Positions 43,584-52,597 of a stretch of DNA of 64,000 bases are shown here, in pieces. A program made the translations under genes and the position numbers. How positions within the stretch are numbered: position 1 is the first letter of the stretch; each line of letters begins with the position of its first letter. The notes below the pieces were generated by a model. It was not told the origin of the DNA, made no database searches, and was given only the letters and a program-made list of their open reading frames with translations. Source of the DNA: JAKSSM01 sp045629065 (lineage in GTDB: Bacteria; Bacillota; Clostridia; Peptostreptococcales; Anaerovoracaceae). Location: assembly GCA_045629065.1 (NCBI GenBank), contig JAZQQK010000034.1, positions 112,654-176,653 of the forward strand. The letters are read 5' to 3'.

Positions 43584-45128
43584 CTATTTCTTGTAAATGT
43601 CTGCGATTTCACCATATAAAGGTTTTAATGTTTTATACAGCTTTTTGTAGACTTCAAAAAGTTTGTTGTAAACTTTTGTGTTCTCAAGATTAGGTTCGAA
43701 TACATCTTTAGTACGTACCATGTTATCGCATGCTTCGTTGAAATCTTTATATTCGCCTAAGCCTACGAATGTAGCCATTGCTGAACCTAAAGCTGAATTT
43801 TCATGAGTTATAGTTCTAATTACAGGGATACCGAACATATCTGCTGTGATTTGACAAACCACCTTACTCTGTGCGCCACCACCTGCAACTCTCAGTTCCT
43901 TAAACTTAAACTTACCACGCTTTTCAATCTCACGGATGCCTTCCATGAGCGCGAAGTTTATTCCTTCTATTACTGCTCTATACATATGCTTTCTCGTATG
44001 GTAATCGGCAAGTCCGATGAATCCACCTCTAGCATATGGCTGCATTACATCTGGTGAGAAATATGGTGAAAGGAAAAGTCCATTGCATCCAGGCTCAACT
44101 TCTAAAGCCTCCTGGTCCATGATTTCCTCAATACGTTTTCCTGTCTTTGCAGCTTCTAAAGCCTCTTCTTGGCAGAATTCATTCTTAAACCAAGATACTA
44201 ACCAGTATCCTCTATAGAGTTCATATTCTGGGTTGTACCAACCTTTGATTACTGATGGATAAGGTGGTAAGAATTGCTGAGCTTCGAGATAGTCTGGGTC
44301 GTTATAAGAAACAGATGACATTGTTCCGAATGATACAGCAGCTTGTTCTTTATTAACACAGCCTAAGCCAATCATTTCGCAAGCTTTATCAGAACCAGAT
44401 GCATATACAGGTAATCCAACTTTAAGACCAGTGTCCTTAGATGCCTTTTCAGTGATATATCCCATGATTTCGCATGATTCTGTGAGCTTTACCAATTTGT
44501 CGCTCGGAATATCAAATACCGGTCTAGTCAATGCCTTAGGTCCTGCCCAGTTTCTAGCCTTTACATCAAATGGAATATGTCCTACTGTGCACGCTACAGC
44601 ATCAGTCTTTTCTCCAGTCAAGCAATATGTCAAATATGATGATAAGAGGACAAATTTATCAGTCTTCTCCCAGATATCTGGTTGGTTCTCTTTAATCCAG
44701 TTGCAATATGATTTTTTATACTGCAAATCTATAAATTCACCAAAACCGATAACTTTAAAAATTGCGTTTGATGTTACAGGAAGCTTAGGTGATCCTTCTG
44801 CCTTACGACTGTCAATCCATAGAATTGCGTTTCTTAAAGGTTTTCCATCCTTGTCAACGTTTACAACACTATCTCTAATCGTTGTAATAGTAACAGCTTC
44901 TACACTTTCAAAAGCCTGTGGGAATTCTTCTTTTAGCTTTGATGCTGCTTTTGAAATAATCTCATAATATGAGTCAGCATCTCTCTCAGCAAAACCAAGT
45001 TCTGGTGATACATATGCAGGTTCATGAACAATCTGTTTCTTACCAATCAATTCTCCATGATTATTAATAAGTACTGCACGTGAACTTTGTGTTCCAACAT
45101 CGAATGATAAAATAACTCTGTCTGCCAT
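43584..45128 (-). CDS. FGGY-family carbohydrate kinase
   Basis: A 514-residue sugar/polyol kinase. The N-terminal phosphate-1 motif is LSFDVGTQSSRAVLI; ILWIDSRKAEG, SFGTMSS and the C-terminal adenosine motif RVAGGGAQSKVVCQITADMF are all present. Related enzymes phosphorylate glycerol, xylulose, erythritol and others; the substrate here is not identifiable by eye. It closes an operon with GlpA-like oxidases, which would fit a polyol made into a phosphate and then oxidised. Confidence 0.87.
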   Translation of the reverse strand: MADRVILSFDVGTQSSRAVLINNHGELIGKKQIVHEPAYVSPELGFAERDADSYYEIISKAASKLKEEFPQAFESVEAVTITTIRDSVVNVDKDGKPLRNAILWIDSRKAEGSPKLPVTSNAIFKVIGFGEFIDLQYKKSYCNWIKENQPDIWEKTDKFVLLSSYLTYCLTGEKTDAVACTVGHIPFDVKARNWAGPKALTRPVFDIPSDKLVKLTESCEIMGYITEKASKDTGLKVGLPVYASGSDKACEMIGLGCVNKEQAAVSFGTMSSVSYNDPDYLEAQQFLPPYPSVIKGWYNPEYELYRGYWLVSWFKNEFCQEEALEAAKTGKRIEEIMDQEALEVEPGCNGLFLSPYFSPDVMQPYARGGFIGLADYHTRKHMYRAVIEGINFALMEGIREIEKRGKFKFKELRVAGGGAQSKVVCQITADMFGIPVIRTITHENSALGSAMATFVGLGEYKDFNEACDNMVRTKDVFEPNLENTKVYNKLFEVYKKLYKTLKPLYGEIADIYKK

Positions 45129-45137
45129 GTTAACCTC

Positions 45138-45476
45138 CTACATATCGCTAATTGCTATTACATCTACTCCTAAGTCAAGCACGTTTTTGATGACTACATC
45201 ACCTATTTTAAGACGTTCAACGACTTGAGTTTTATTGATTTCTGCCATTACGTCGAAAATTTTACCCTTTGGGATTTCTCCAGAAACTCTAACAGGTAAA
45301 ACTGGGTAATCACTAAAAGTTGTGCGTACAGTTGAACTGATAGTTCTCATTGGATTAGTCAATTCTTCAATAGCAAATTTTTCACCTCGAGGACATGTGT
45401 TGCCCTCGACTTTTATTTTATCTGCAACTTTTGTTACCGTCATGTTGCAGCCATTAGGACATACTATACAGATCAT
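45138..45476 (-). CDS. DUF1667 protein (GlpABC-associated small cysteine protein)
   Basis: A 112-residue protein beginning MICIVCPNGCNM, with a further Cys in GNTCPRGEKFA, so four cysteines (CxxCxxxC plus one) that could hold an iron-sulfur cluster or zinc. In clostridia this family regularly follows a GlpA-like dehydrogenase and an FAD/NAD oxidoreductase, as here, and may act as third subunit. The ATG after AGGGATAAT and the motif position favour this start over one 36 bases upstream. Confidence 0.85.
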   Translation of the reverse strand: MICIVCPNGCNMTVTKVADKIKVEGNTCPRGEKFAIEELTNPMRTISSTVRTTFSDYPVLPVRVSGEIPKGKIFDVMAEINKTQVVERLKIGDVVIKNVLDLGVDVIAISDM

Positions 45477-45483
45477 ATTATCC

Positions 45484-46461
45484 CTACTCTCTAGAAGCAT
45501 ATTCGGCCGCAAATTTTCCTACAGCCTTTGCATTCTCTGAAACATTGTCTACAAGGTCAAATATTTTAAGGCAATTGCCACAAGCGAACACGCCAGGGAC
45601 ATTCGTCATAAATGTTTCATCGCAAATCGGTCCATTCGTCTTTTTATCGAGATTGACTCCGATGCTCTCGGCAAGTTCATTCTCCGGAATCAATCCTACC
45701 GAAAGGATTAAGCTATCACATTTAATCACCTCTTCAGTGCCTGCAATCGGTTGCATCTTGTCATCGACTTCCATGATTTCCACTGCCTCGACTCTATCAT
45801 GGCCAAAGACTCTAGTCACAGTGTGTTTTAGATGAAGTGGAATATCGTAATCGTCAAGACACTGCGAAAGATTTCTAGCAAGTCCTGATGGCTTGGATTG
45901 CACTTCATATACTCCAACCACCTTCGCGCCTTCGAGTGTGAGTCGTCTTGCCATAATTAACCCGATGTCTCCTGAACCTAATATTACGCATTTCTTTGTG
46001 ATCTTAAGTCCATGAAGGTTTACAAGATTCTGTGCACTGCCAGCCGTTATTACACCAGCTGGTCGAGTTCCGTGGATGGAAACTTGTTTTGCCGTACGTT
46101 CTCTACAACCTGTTGCAAAAACAATTGTACGAGTGCTAGCGTAGCTAACGCCCTCGCTATTTACATATGTAAGACGATATCCGTCCTCTGACTTTTCTAT
46201 AGAAGTTACGAAAGTCAAAGTCAGCACATCTATGTCTGAATGTTGAACTTCTTTTATATCACGGCTTGCATACTCAGGACCTGATAGTTTTTCTTTATAT
46301 CTAATTAATCCGAAGCCATCGTGAATACACTGTTTTAATATACCGCCAAGCTTTGCTTCTCTTTCAATTAAAAGAACGCTCGCGCCATTATTTCTTGCTT
46401 CGAGGCTTGCGGCTAATCCAGCAGGACCACCACCGATTACTGTTACATCATAATTACTCAT
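45484..46461 (-). CDS. FAD/NAD(P)-dependent oxidoreductase (GlpB/HcnB-like subunit)
   Basis: A 325-residue pyridine-nucleotide-disulfide-type flavoprotein. FAD-binding GGGPAGLAASLEARNNG at residues 10-27, ATGCRERTAK, a second NAD(P)-binding VILGSGDIGLIMARRLTLEG, and the C-terminal GVFACGNC. There is no redox CxxC disulfide in the usual place. It overlaps the upstream GlpA-like gene by 8 bases and is likely its complex partner, passing electrons between flavin and NAD(P). Confidence 0.88.
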   Translation of the reverse strand: MSNYDVTVIGGGPAGLAASLEARNNGASVLLIEREAKLGGILKQCIHDGFGLIRYKEKLSGPEYASRDIKEVQHSDIDVLTLTFVTSIEKSEDGYRLTYVNSEGVSYASTRTIVFATGCRERTAKQVSIHGTRPAGVITAGSAQNLVNLHGLKITKKCVILGSGDIGLIMARRLTLEGAKVVGVYEVQSKPSGLARNLSQCLDDYDIPLHLKHTVTRVFGHDRVEAVEIMEVDDKMQPIAGTEEVIKCDSLILSVGLIPENELAESIGVNLDKKTNGPICDETFMTNVPGVFACGNCLKIFDLVDNVSENAKAVGKFAAEYASRE

Positions 46462-48175
46462 GGTCTCCTCCTTTCGTCTTGCCGTAGCTTATAAAAGCGC
46501 GTTCATTTGTCTTCAAGACTTCCTCTTCTGGGATACCCATATAATCACTGATAATCTTTACAATCTGTGGCATACAGAATCCGCCCTGGCATCTACCCAT
46601 TCCAGGTCTAACACGCTTTTTAATACCGTCAACTGTTGGCACACAAAGTGGTGATTTCAAACAGTCTATGATTTCGCCCTTACTTATTTCTTCGCAGCGA
46701 CAAACGATAATACCATAATCTGGATTGGACTTTATGAGTGCATCTCTTTCTTCAAGTGACATCTTCTTTAAGCATGGAATTGGTTCACGAATTGGATCAT
46801 AATTTTCGTTAACCTTTACTTCCATTTGCTCAGATAGAACATCCTTGACCACTTCTGCCATATCTTTACTAAAAGCAGGTGCAGCAGTAAGTCCTGGTGA
46901 CTGAATGCCAGCTAAATGGACCAGATTCTTAGTCTTTCTTCCTCTTTCAAGAATGAAATCTTCCTCGAAAGTAGCAGCTCTCACTCCAGTAAAATATGTG
47001 ATGATGTCTTTTTTATTAAGTTTATCTACTGCCATTTGCTGCTTAGCAAATACTGAGTCTATGCTAGACTTGGCTGTAGCAAAGTTTTCTTTTTCGTAAG
47101 TTTCGATAGCATCTGGGCCTATCAAAAGATTGTCATGAACCGTGTGAATAATTCCGCCGCCTTTAGTGTTTTTAGGCCCTTTGTTTATTACAGCTTTTAC
47201 TGAAGTAACACCATCTACCAGCGTTCCAACTTTACGATCCATTATGGAATTAGTGCCTTTCCTAGGGTGGATTGAGAAGAATCTATCCTGTGCCATTCTA
47301 GCAACATCCTCAGCAAAAGTTCCTGCGCAGTTTACTACTACCTTTGGATAGATAGTTCCACGATTAGTAGTTACTGATTTAATCACACCATCAACTACTT
47401 CCATATCACTAACAAATGTATTTAGTGAAATTCTAGCTCCGTTTTGAATAGCATTCTCTCCATAAGCAATAGTAAGCTCATATGGAGAAACTACTCCACA
47501 GCTAGGATTGTACATACCAATCTTATAGCCAGGATTTAAATTCGGATCAAGCTTATATAATTCTTTCTTTGAAAGTATCTTTGTGTCCTTTACACCGACC
47601 ATGTACTTTCTTTGAAGCGCATAGCCAATGAGTAGTGGCGCACCAAACTTATCAATTATAGAGCCATACTGACCGACTCTCTTAAAATCGACTCCTAGTT
47701 CCTTGCAGACATCACCATAGATGGCATTTCCTTTAAGTACGTATTCGTGCTTTAAATTACCCTTTCCAAGGTCAACTCCTGGGTGAACCTGACCATCGTT
47801 ACGGCCTGTTGCATGGAGCGCAAGATCGGCTTCCTTTTCGACAAGAAGTGCATTAATATCGTATTTCATAAGTTCTCTAAGTAGAGATGCACCTGTGATG
47901 CCACCACCTATAATCAGAACGTCAGGAGTGTCACCATTTAATGATTTATCCTTGCGCTTTGGTTCTCTTGTCTTTGGAATTTCAGCACCAGTAAACTCGA
48001 TGTCGTTAACAACATGAGTTTTGGAATAACGCGTTGAACATATTGTGCAAGCTTCTACAACATCATCCCAATTATCAAGGCTTCCTGTCACAAAAATGCA
48101 ACCATCTCTAAGCTCGCATTGAACTTTGCCACCAAATCTTTCATTCAATTTTTTGTTAGCTTTTTGAATATTCAT
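46454..48175 (-). CDS. GlpA-like FAD-dependent dehydrogenase with C-terminal BFD [2Fe-2S] domain
   Basis: A 573-residue protein. A short N-terminal domain (1-75) is followed by a DAO-type FAD fold beginning DVLIIGGGITGASLLRELM, HATGRNDGQVHPG, and GIQSPGLTAAPAFS. The C-terminal BFD-like domain has four cysteines in CRCEE and GMGRCQGGFCMPQI, binding a [2Fe-2S] cluster. This is the architecture of clostridial anaerobic glycerol-3-phosphate dehydrogenase. Its presence beside an FGGY kinase suggests oxidation of a polyol phosphate, glycerol 3-phosphate being the default guess. The extra N-terminal domain before the FAD fold is unusual for GlpA. Confidence 0.85.
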   Translation of the reverse strand: MNIQKANKKLNERFGGKVQCELRDGCIFVTGSLDNWDDVVEACTICSTRYSKTHVVNDIEFTGAEIPKTREPKRKDKSLNGDTPDVLIIGGGITGASLLRELMKYDINALLVEKEADLALHATGRNDGQVHPGVDLGKGNLKHEYVLKGNAIYGDVCKELGVDFKRVGQYGSIIDKFGAPLLIGYALQRKYMVGVKDTKILSKKELYKLDPNLNPGYKIGMYNPSCGVVSPYELTIAYGENAIQNGARISLNTFVSDMEVVDGVIKSVTTNRGTIYPKVVVNCAGTFAEDVARMAQDRFFSIHPRKGTNSIMDRKVGTLVDGVTSVKAVINKGPKNTKGGGIIHTVHDNLLIGPDAIETYEKENFATAKSSIDSVFAKQQMAVDKLNKKDIITYFTGVRAATFEEDFILERGRKTKNLVHLAGIQSPGLTAAPAFSKDMAEVVKDVLSEQMEVKVNENYDPIREPIPCLKKMSLEERDALIKSNPDYGIIVCRCEEISKGEIIDCLKSPLCVPTVDGIKKRVRPGMGRCQGGFCMPQIVKIISDYMGIPEEEVLKTNERAFISYGKTKGGDHE

Positions 48176-48846
48176 TCTTTCTCCAGTTTAGAAATTACAG
48201 TCAAACAATCTTCTACTATGCCATAGTCAGCATATCTGAATATTAAAGCGTTATTATCATTATTAATTGCAATAATCTTTTTGCAGTTCTCAATGCCTTT
48301 TACCAAAGGTCCAGCACCTGCTACACCAAAAGTAACAACTAAGTCTGCATCTAAAATATTGCCAGAAATCCCTACAAAATTATCATAAGATTCCCAACCA
48401 TTCATAGCTACAGGTCTAGTGCAACCACATGCATAGCCCATTTTAGTAGCCACGGCTTTTAGCCTATCGTAGTTTGCACGATTACCGAGGCCACGGCCTC
48501 CTATGAAAACAACCTTTGCATCCTTTATACTAGGTTTCTTTTCCTTTTCTTTATCCTGAATAGGTGGAATGTCATCTGTCTCAAGTAAGAATTCTTCCTC
48601 TTTGAGATCAAGCTTCTCCATAAGCGACTTCGAGGCCGATACCACTGCACCTCGCTTTGCTTTGCTAACTGCTACTAGGTAGCCGTTATACACAGATCTT
48701 TTGATATATTTATCGATTGAATTAACCTTTGGATAAAATGGTAAATCTAATGTAGCTGCAAACTTTCTTCCAAGAGCTTCACTATCTGGATCATCAAGAA
48801 AGACATAGACTCTATTCTTTCCAAATTCCAAGAACTTAGTAATCAT
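48172..48846 (-). CDS. etfA: Electron transfer flavoprotein alpha subunit, short form
   Basis: A 224-residue EtfA. The C-terminal FAD-binding domain is well preserved: VFIGGRGLGNRANYDRLKAV, GCTRPVAMNGWESYDNFVGISG, VVTFGVAGAGPLVKGIENCK, IAINNDNNALIFRYADYGIVED. The N-terminal domain is only about 105 residues, compared with about 190 in usual EtfA, and there is no ferredoxin extension. It is coupled to etfB (TAATG overlap) and to the GlpA-like gene (ATGA overlap). Confidence 0.87.
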   Translation of the reverse strand: MITKFLEFGKNRVYVFLDDPDSEALGRKFAATLDLPFYPKVNSIDKYIKRSVYNGYLVAVSKAKRGAVVSASKSLMEKLDLKEEEFLLETDDIPPIQDKEKEKKPSIKDAKVVFIGGRGLGNRANYDRLKAVATKMGYACGCTRPVAMNGWESYDNFVGISGNILDADLVVTFGVAGAGPLVKGIENCKKIIAINNDNNALIFRYADYGIVEDCLTVISKLEKE

Positions 48847-49592
48847 TAGTCCCCATCCTCTCTCAAGAACTCTATGAGTTTCTCGGAATCAATAAATTCG
48901 ACTTTTACTTCTCTACCCTTTGCTTCAACCAGTTTGAGTTTTGCGGGTTCAAATTTGATTTGAACAGGAATGCTTTCGCCCTTCATACCCTTTGCAATTT
49001 CCCTTGCCCTAAATGTAGACCATCTAAGATATGGGTGCTTTGAATTAGAAACTATTCCTAATACTTCATCGCTCTTACCAGGCATGAGCCAATATTTTTC
49101 GTTTTTAGCATCTGTTTCTCTTTCAATGATAACTTGACCGTCTTTCGCATAAACGTCTGTTATACGGTCAATTATGCCTAAATACAGGTATTTCGCCAAG
49201 TAATATGGCACAGAGCCAGTATCGTTTGGTCCTACCATCTCGCCAGTTAGAATTAAATCAAACTTTCTGGCCTCCAAATACCAAGCGAGTGCCTTCGCTG
49301 TATCCATTGATGAAAACTCAGATGATTTGCCATTAAGGTATTCTACATGATTGAATCCAGCCGCATAAAGAAGTTCCGTGAAGTAAGAATCTTCTTCGCC
49401 TAAAGTAATTGCTTCAACATATGTATCTGGCAAATTGTCCTTAACTCTAAGAGCAGCCTCTAAAGCGCCTTCGTCAAAGAAACCGAAGCCCTTTTTGACA
49501 TACTTAAAGTCACGAGAACGAGGTCCTTTCCAAATCTCGGAAGGGACCTGATCAAAATCTGTTACTACCTTAAAACAAACCGCAATTTTCAT
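48846..49592 (-). CDS. etfB: Electron transfer flavoprotein beta subunit
   Basis: A 248-residue EtfB. MKIAVCFKVVTDFDQVP at the start, FFDEGALEAALRVKD, and the nucleotide-binding ILTGEMVGPNDTGSVPYYLA follow the family layout, though several positions are less conserved than in acyl-CoA dehydrogenase partners. With EtfA it forms an FAD/AMP or bifurcating two-FAD heterodimer. It directly follows the FAD oxidase gene with a TAATG overlap. Confidence 0.87.
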   Translation of the reverse strand: MKIAVCFKVVTDFDQVPSEIWKGPRSRDFKYVKKGFGFFDEGALEAALRVKDNLPDTYVEAITLGEEDSYFTELLYAAGFNHVEYLNGKSSEFSSMDTAKALAWYLEARKFDLILTGEMVGPNDTGSVPYYLAKYLYLGIIDRITDVYAKDGQVIIERETDAKNEKYWLMPGKSDEVLGIVSNSKHPYLRWSTFRAREIAKGMKGESIPVQIKFEPAKLKLVEAKGREVKVEFIDSEKLIEFLREDGD

Positions 49593-51022
49593 TACTTATC
49601 CTTATCAACTAAGATAACACCCTTATTGAAGATTCCGTTAGGGTCCATCATCTCTTTTAATCTATACATCAACTGGTATGAAGAACCGTGTTCCTCAGGC
49701 ATCCACTTAGTTCTATACTTGCCTGAACCGTGGTGATGAGCAATACTTCCTCCACGTTTAAGAGTTTCTTCCATGATGATTGTAATCATATGCATGTAAT
49801 CTGCTTCTGCCTTAGTATAATCATCTTCAACTATAGCAAACTGGAAGTAGATATTAGTTCCCTGTGCATAACAGTGTGATGCGTGACCACCCATAACTGC
49901 AAGCTTTTCGATTTCTTTCTTTGCTCTTTCAATAACTGCTTCATAAACATTTCCGATTTCGGACCAAGGTGCAGAAATTTCGCAAGTGTCACCGATAACT
50001 CCCATGTTATAGTAAATAGGCTTATCCATATCGTTGCATACATCATTACGCATCTTGAACCACTGCTTAACTGGCTTCTTTCCAAGAGGAATTGCCTTGT
50101 GCTTTAATGCGATGCGATTAACAGCATGACCAGTTGCTTTGTTTACGCTTGTAGGTCCATCGCAGATGAATAATAAAAGCGCCATTCCATCAGGAACATT
50201 GATATGCATTACTTCTTTCAGTTCAACTGAGTCATGAAGTCTAACAACTGCTGGCTTATAGCCTTCGCGCATAATGTCAGCGATTAGTTCAAGTCCCTTC
50301 TTAACGCCTTTGATAGCATATGCTCCCATCCAGCGTCCCTCTGGGTTATATTTGAAAATCTTAACTGTAACTTCGGTAATGAATCCAAGAGTTCCTTCTG
50401 AACCGATGAAAAGATGTCTAAGGTCTGGTCCACATGAACGTCTAGGAACATTTTTGATTCTAACAACTGAACCATCTGCAAGTACTGCTTCGAGTCCTAC
50501 TAAGAGGTCTTCGATTCCACCATAAAGTGTTGAGAATTGTCCAATACTTCTAGTTGCAACCAAACCACCCATCTGAGCCATAGGAAGTGACTGTGGAAAA
50601 TGTCCAGTAGTATAACCCAACTCATTAAGATTATTTTCAAGCTGTTCAAGTGGCATACCAGAGCGGCAAGTAACCTGCATATTTACAGTATCAATGTTGA
50701 TGATTCCAGTCATATCAGAACCATCGAGAATTACGCCGCCTTCTTGTGGCTCCACTCCACGAGTAACAGATGATCCACCTGTTCTAGGAACTGTATCAAT
50801 TTTGTTATCATTTAAAAATTTGATGACTTCAGAAGCTTGCTCAGTATCTTTAACCATTACAACGCAAGCTGCTCTAGGTACCATATTGTGACCCGAATCT
50901 CTTTCATATCTTCTAAATCCGATATAGTCCTTGGAAGCATCGAGCACTGAAGCTTCATCAGTAATTACTCTTTCTTCGCCAACAATCTTTTTAAGTTCGG
51001 CAACTAACTTTTCTTTTTCCAT
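49592..51022 (-). CDS. FAD-linked oxidase of the GlcD/alkylglycerone-phosphate-synthase group
   Basis: A 476-residue VAO-family flavoprotein. The PCMH FAD-binding domain shows PRTGGSSVTRGVEPQEGG, PQSLPMAQMGGLVAT and FIGSEGTLGFITEVTVKIF; the C-terminal cap has SIAHHHGSGKYRTKWM. The HHHG triad is typical of alkyl-dihydroxyacetonephosphate synthase, whereas D-lactate/glycolate dehydrogenases have GEHGIG at this place. Coupling to EtfAB argues for a dehydrogenase passing electrons to ETF. It is the first gene of the operon; a TATAAT (minus strand, about 51082-51087) lies 60 bases upstream, with no clear -35. Confidence 0.85.
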   Translation of the reverse strand: MEKEKLVAELKKIVGEERVITDEASVLDASKDYIGFRRYERDSGHNMVPRAACVVMVKDTEQASEVIKFLNDNKIDTVPRTGGSSVTRGVEPQEGGVILDGSDMTGIINIDTVNMQVTCRSGMPLEQLENNLNELGYTTGHFPQSLPMAQMGGLVATRSIGQFSTLYGGIEDLLVGLEAVLADGSVVRIKNVPRRSCGPDLRHLFIGSEGTLGFITEVTVKIFKYNPEGRWMGAYAIKGVKKGLELIADIMREGYKPAVVRLHDSVELKEVMHINVPDGMALLLFICDGPTSVNKATGHAVNRIALKHKAIPLGKKPVKQWFKMRNDVCNDMDKPIYYNMGVIGDTCEISAPWSEIGNVYEAVIERAKKEIEKLAVMGGHASHCYAQGTNIYFQFAIVEDDYTKAEADYMHMITIIMEETLKRGGSIAHHHGSGKYRTKWMPEEHGSSYQLMYRLKEMMDPNGIFNKGVILVDKDK

Positions 51023-51122
51023 TATGAGTTCCTTTCAAGTTTCATATTTTAAGCAAATAGAATTGCAAAATAACCTTTTTTATTATATCAAATATTTTCA
51101 CATAATACATTAGAAAAATATA

Positions 51123-51149
51123 AAAAGCGTTTCAAAATGAAACGCTTTT
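51123..51149 (-). terminator. Terminator after the decarboxylase gene
   Basis: AAAAGCGTTTCA, three-base loop, TGAAACGCTTTT, just downstream of the decarboxylase stop and upstream of the FAD-oxidase operon promoter. Confidence 0.85.
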
Positions 51150-51154
51150 ATTTA

Positions 51155-52597
51155 TTATTCTTCGCGATTAACAGATACACCTACCATAACTTCTTCATGG
51201 CGCGTTAATCCCATAACCTTTTCGCCAGCAGCTCTTGACTTCTTAATGAAGTCAATAAGGTCCTTATCAATAACTTCGCCTGGGCATGCAATTGGAATTC
51301 CAGGTGGATAAGGAATGATAGAAGCAGCACAGATTCTGCCCTCTGCTTGATTGAGTGGAACAAGTTCGCGCTCTGCAGGTACCATTTCTCTTTCAAGTTT
51401 CTTTGTAAATACCTGAGGTTGCTTCTTTCCGTGTCTGATACCATTTTCATCGAGTGGTGCGAGTTCGTGCTCAGCAGCAATCTTTCGTAATGCAAGAATA
51501 AATTTGTTGAAATCTTCTCTAGTATTACCAATACCTGTCATAGCCATTACGATATTGCCAGTAACGAGCTCAATGAAAATGCCTTCTTCATTTAAAAGAG
51601 ATTCAAGTTCATTGCCATCGATACCATAAGCTGACATATCAATATTAATCTTAGTTTTATCAAGTAATGGATGCTCTACGATTGAGAGACCACGAATCTT
51701 TTTAGCTTCTTTGTAGAACCATTCAATATTTTCAGCCCATTCTCTAATGAGTTCTTCACCATGCTCAAAAATCAAATCTGCATTGATATCGAGAGTAGCC
51801 ATTAAAGGATATGAAGGTGAAGTAGATTCCATAACCTGAAGTTTGTCTTCAAGAGCATATTGATCTACTCTTTCAGAGCAAAGGTTAAGAATAGCAGATT
51901 GTGTGAATGAAGCGAGTGTCTTGTGAGTTGAGTTTATTACAAGGTCTGCTCCTGATTCTTCAGCTGACTTTGGATATTTATATTCTGGAGCATATTCGCT
52001 AAAGAATTTAAGATGCGCACCGTGAGCTTGGTCAACGATTAGAATCTTTCCGTTTTCGTGGCAAACATCTGCGATTGCCTTGATATCGGAGCAAATTCCG
52101 TAATAGTTAGGGCTTACCAAAATAACAGCATCTGCATCAGGGTTTTCCTTAATGCTTCTCTTTACTTCGGCAGGAGTAACACTTCCTAAGATGCCAAATT
52201 CTTGAATAGCTTCTGGCATCATATAAGCTGGCTCAATATCTGCGATTGTAAGTGCATTAAATACTGACTTGTGGCAGTTTCTAGCCATAATCAACTTACC
52301 ATAGTCACCTTCGCAGGCAAGAATGGAAGCAATAAGTCCACATGAACTTCCGTTAACCAAAAGATAGCTTTCATAGCTGTCGTATAGTTTACGATATTTT
52401 GCCATTGTTCCAAGGATAATGCCCTCTGTTTGGAACAAATTATCAGCACCTGGGATTTCTGTAATATCACAGTCCATGATATTTTCTAAGAAATCTTCGT
52501 AGCCAAAACGCTTGTAGAGTTGTGAGCCCTTGTGTCCTGGCATATGAAATGATATAGGAGCATGCGATGCATGCTCCATTAAAAATCCTCTAATCAT
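51155..52597 (-). CDS. PLP-dependent Orn/Lys/Arg decarboxylase
   Basis: A 480-residue fold-type I decarboxylase. FHMPGHKGS at the N-terminus, LLVNGSSCGLIASILACEG, ILVDQAHGAHLKF with the PLP-binding Asp, the PLP lysine in NSTHKTLASFTQ, and the C-terminal SIIPYPPGIPIACPGE. It would convert a basic amino acid into a polyamine or diamine; substrate cannot be told from motifs alone. It lacks the N-terminal wing domain of the inducible enterobacterial type. The TAATG overlap with the symporter gene shows coupling; an in-frame ATG 18 bases later is a second candidate start. Confidence 0.9.
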   Translation of the reverse strand: MIRGFLMEHASHAPISFHMPGHKGSQLYKRFGYEDFLENIMDCDITEIPGADNLFQTEGIILGTMAKYRKLYDSYESYLLVNGSSCGLIASILACEGDYGKLIMARNCHKSVFNALTIADIEPAYMMPEAIQEFGILGSVTPAEVKRSIKENPDADAVILVSPNYYGICSDIKAIADVCHENGKILIVDQAHGAHLKFFSEYAPEYKYPKSAEESGADLVINSTHKTLASFTQSAILNLCSERVDQYALEDKLQVMESTSPSYPLMATLDINADLIFEHGEELIREWAENIEWFYKEAKKIRGLSIVEHPLLDKTKINIDMSAYGIDGNELESLLNEEGIFIELVTGNIVMAMTGIGNTREDFNKFILALRKIAAEHELAPLDENGIRHGKKQPQVFTKKLEREMVPAERELVPLNQAEGRICAASIIPYPPGIPIACPGEVIDKDLIDFIKKSRAAGEKVMGLTRHEEVMVGVSVNREE

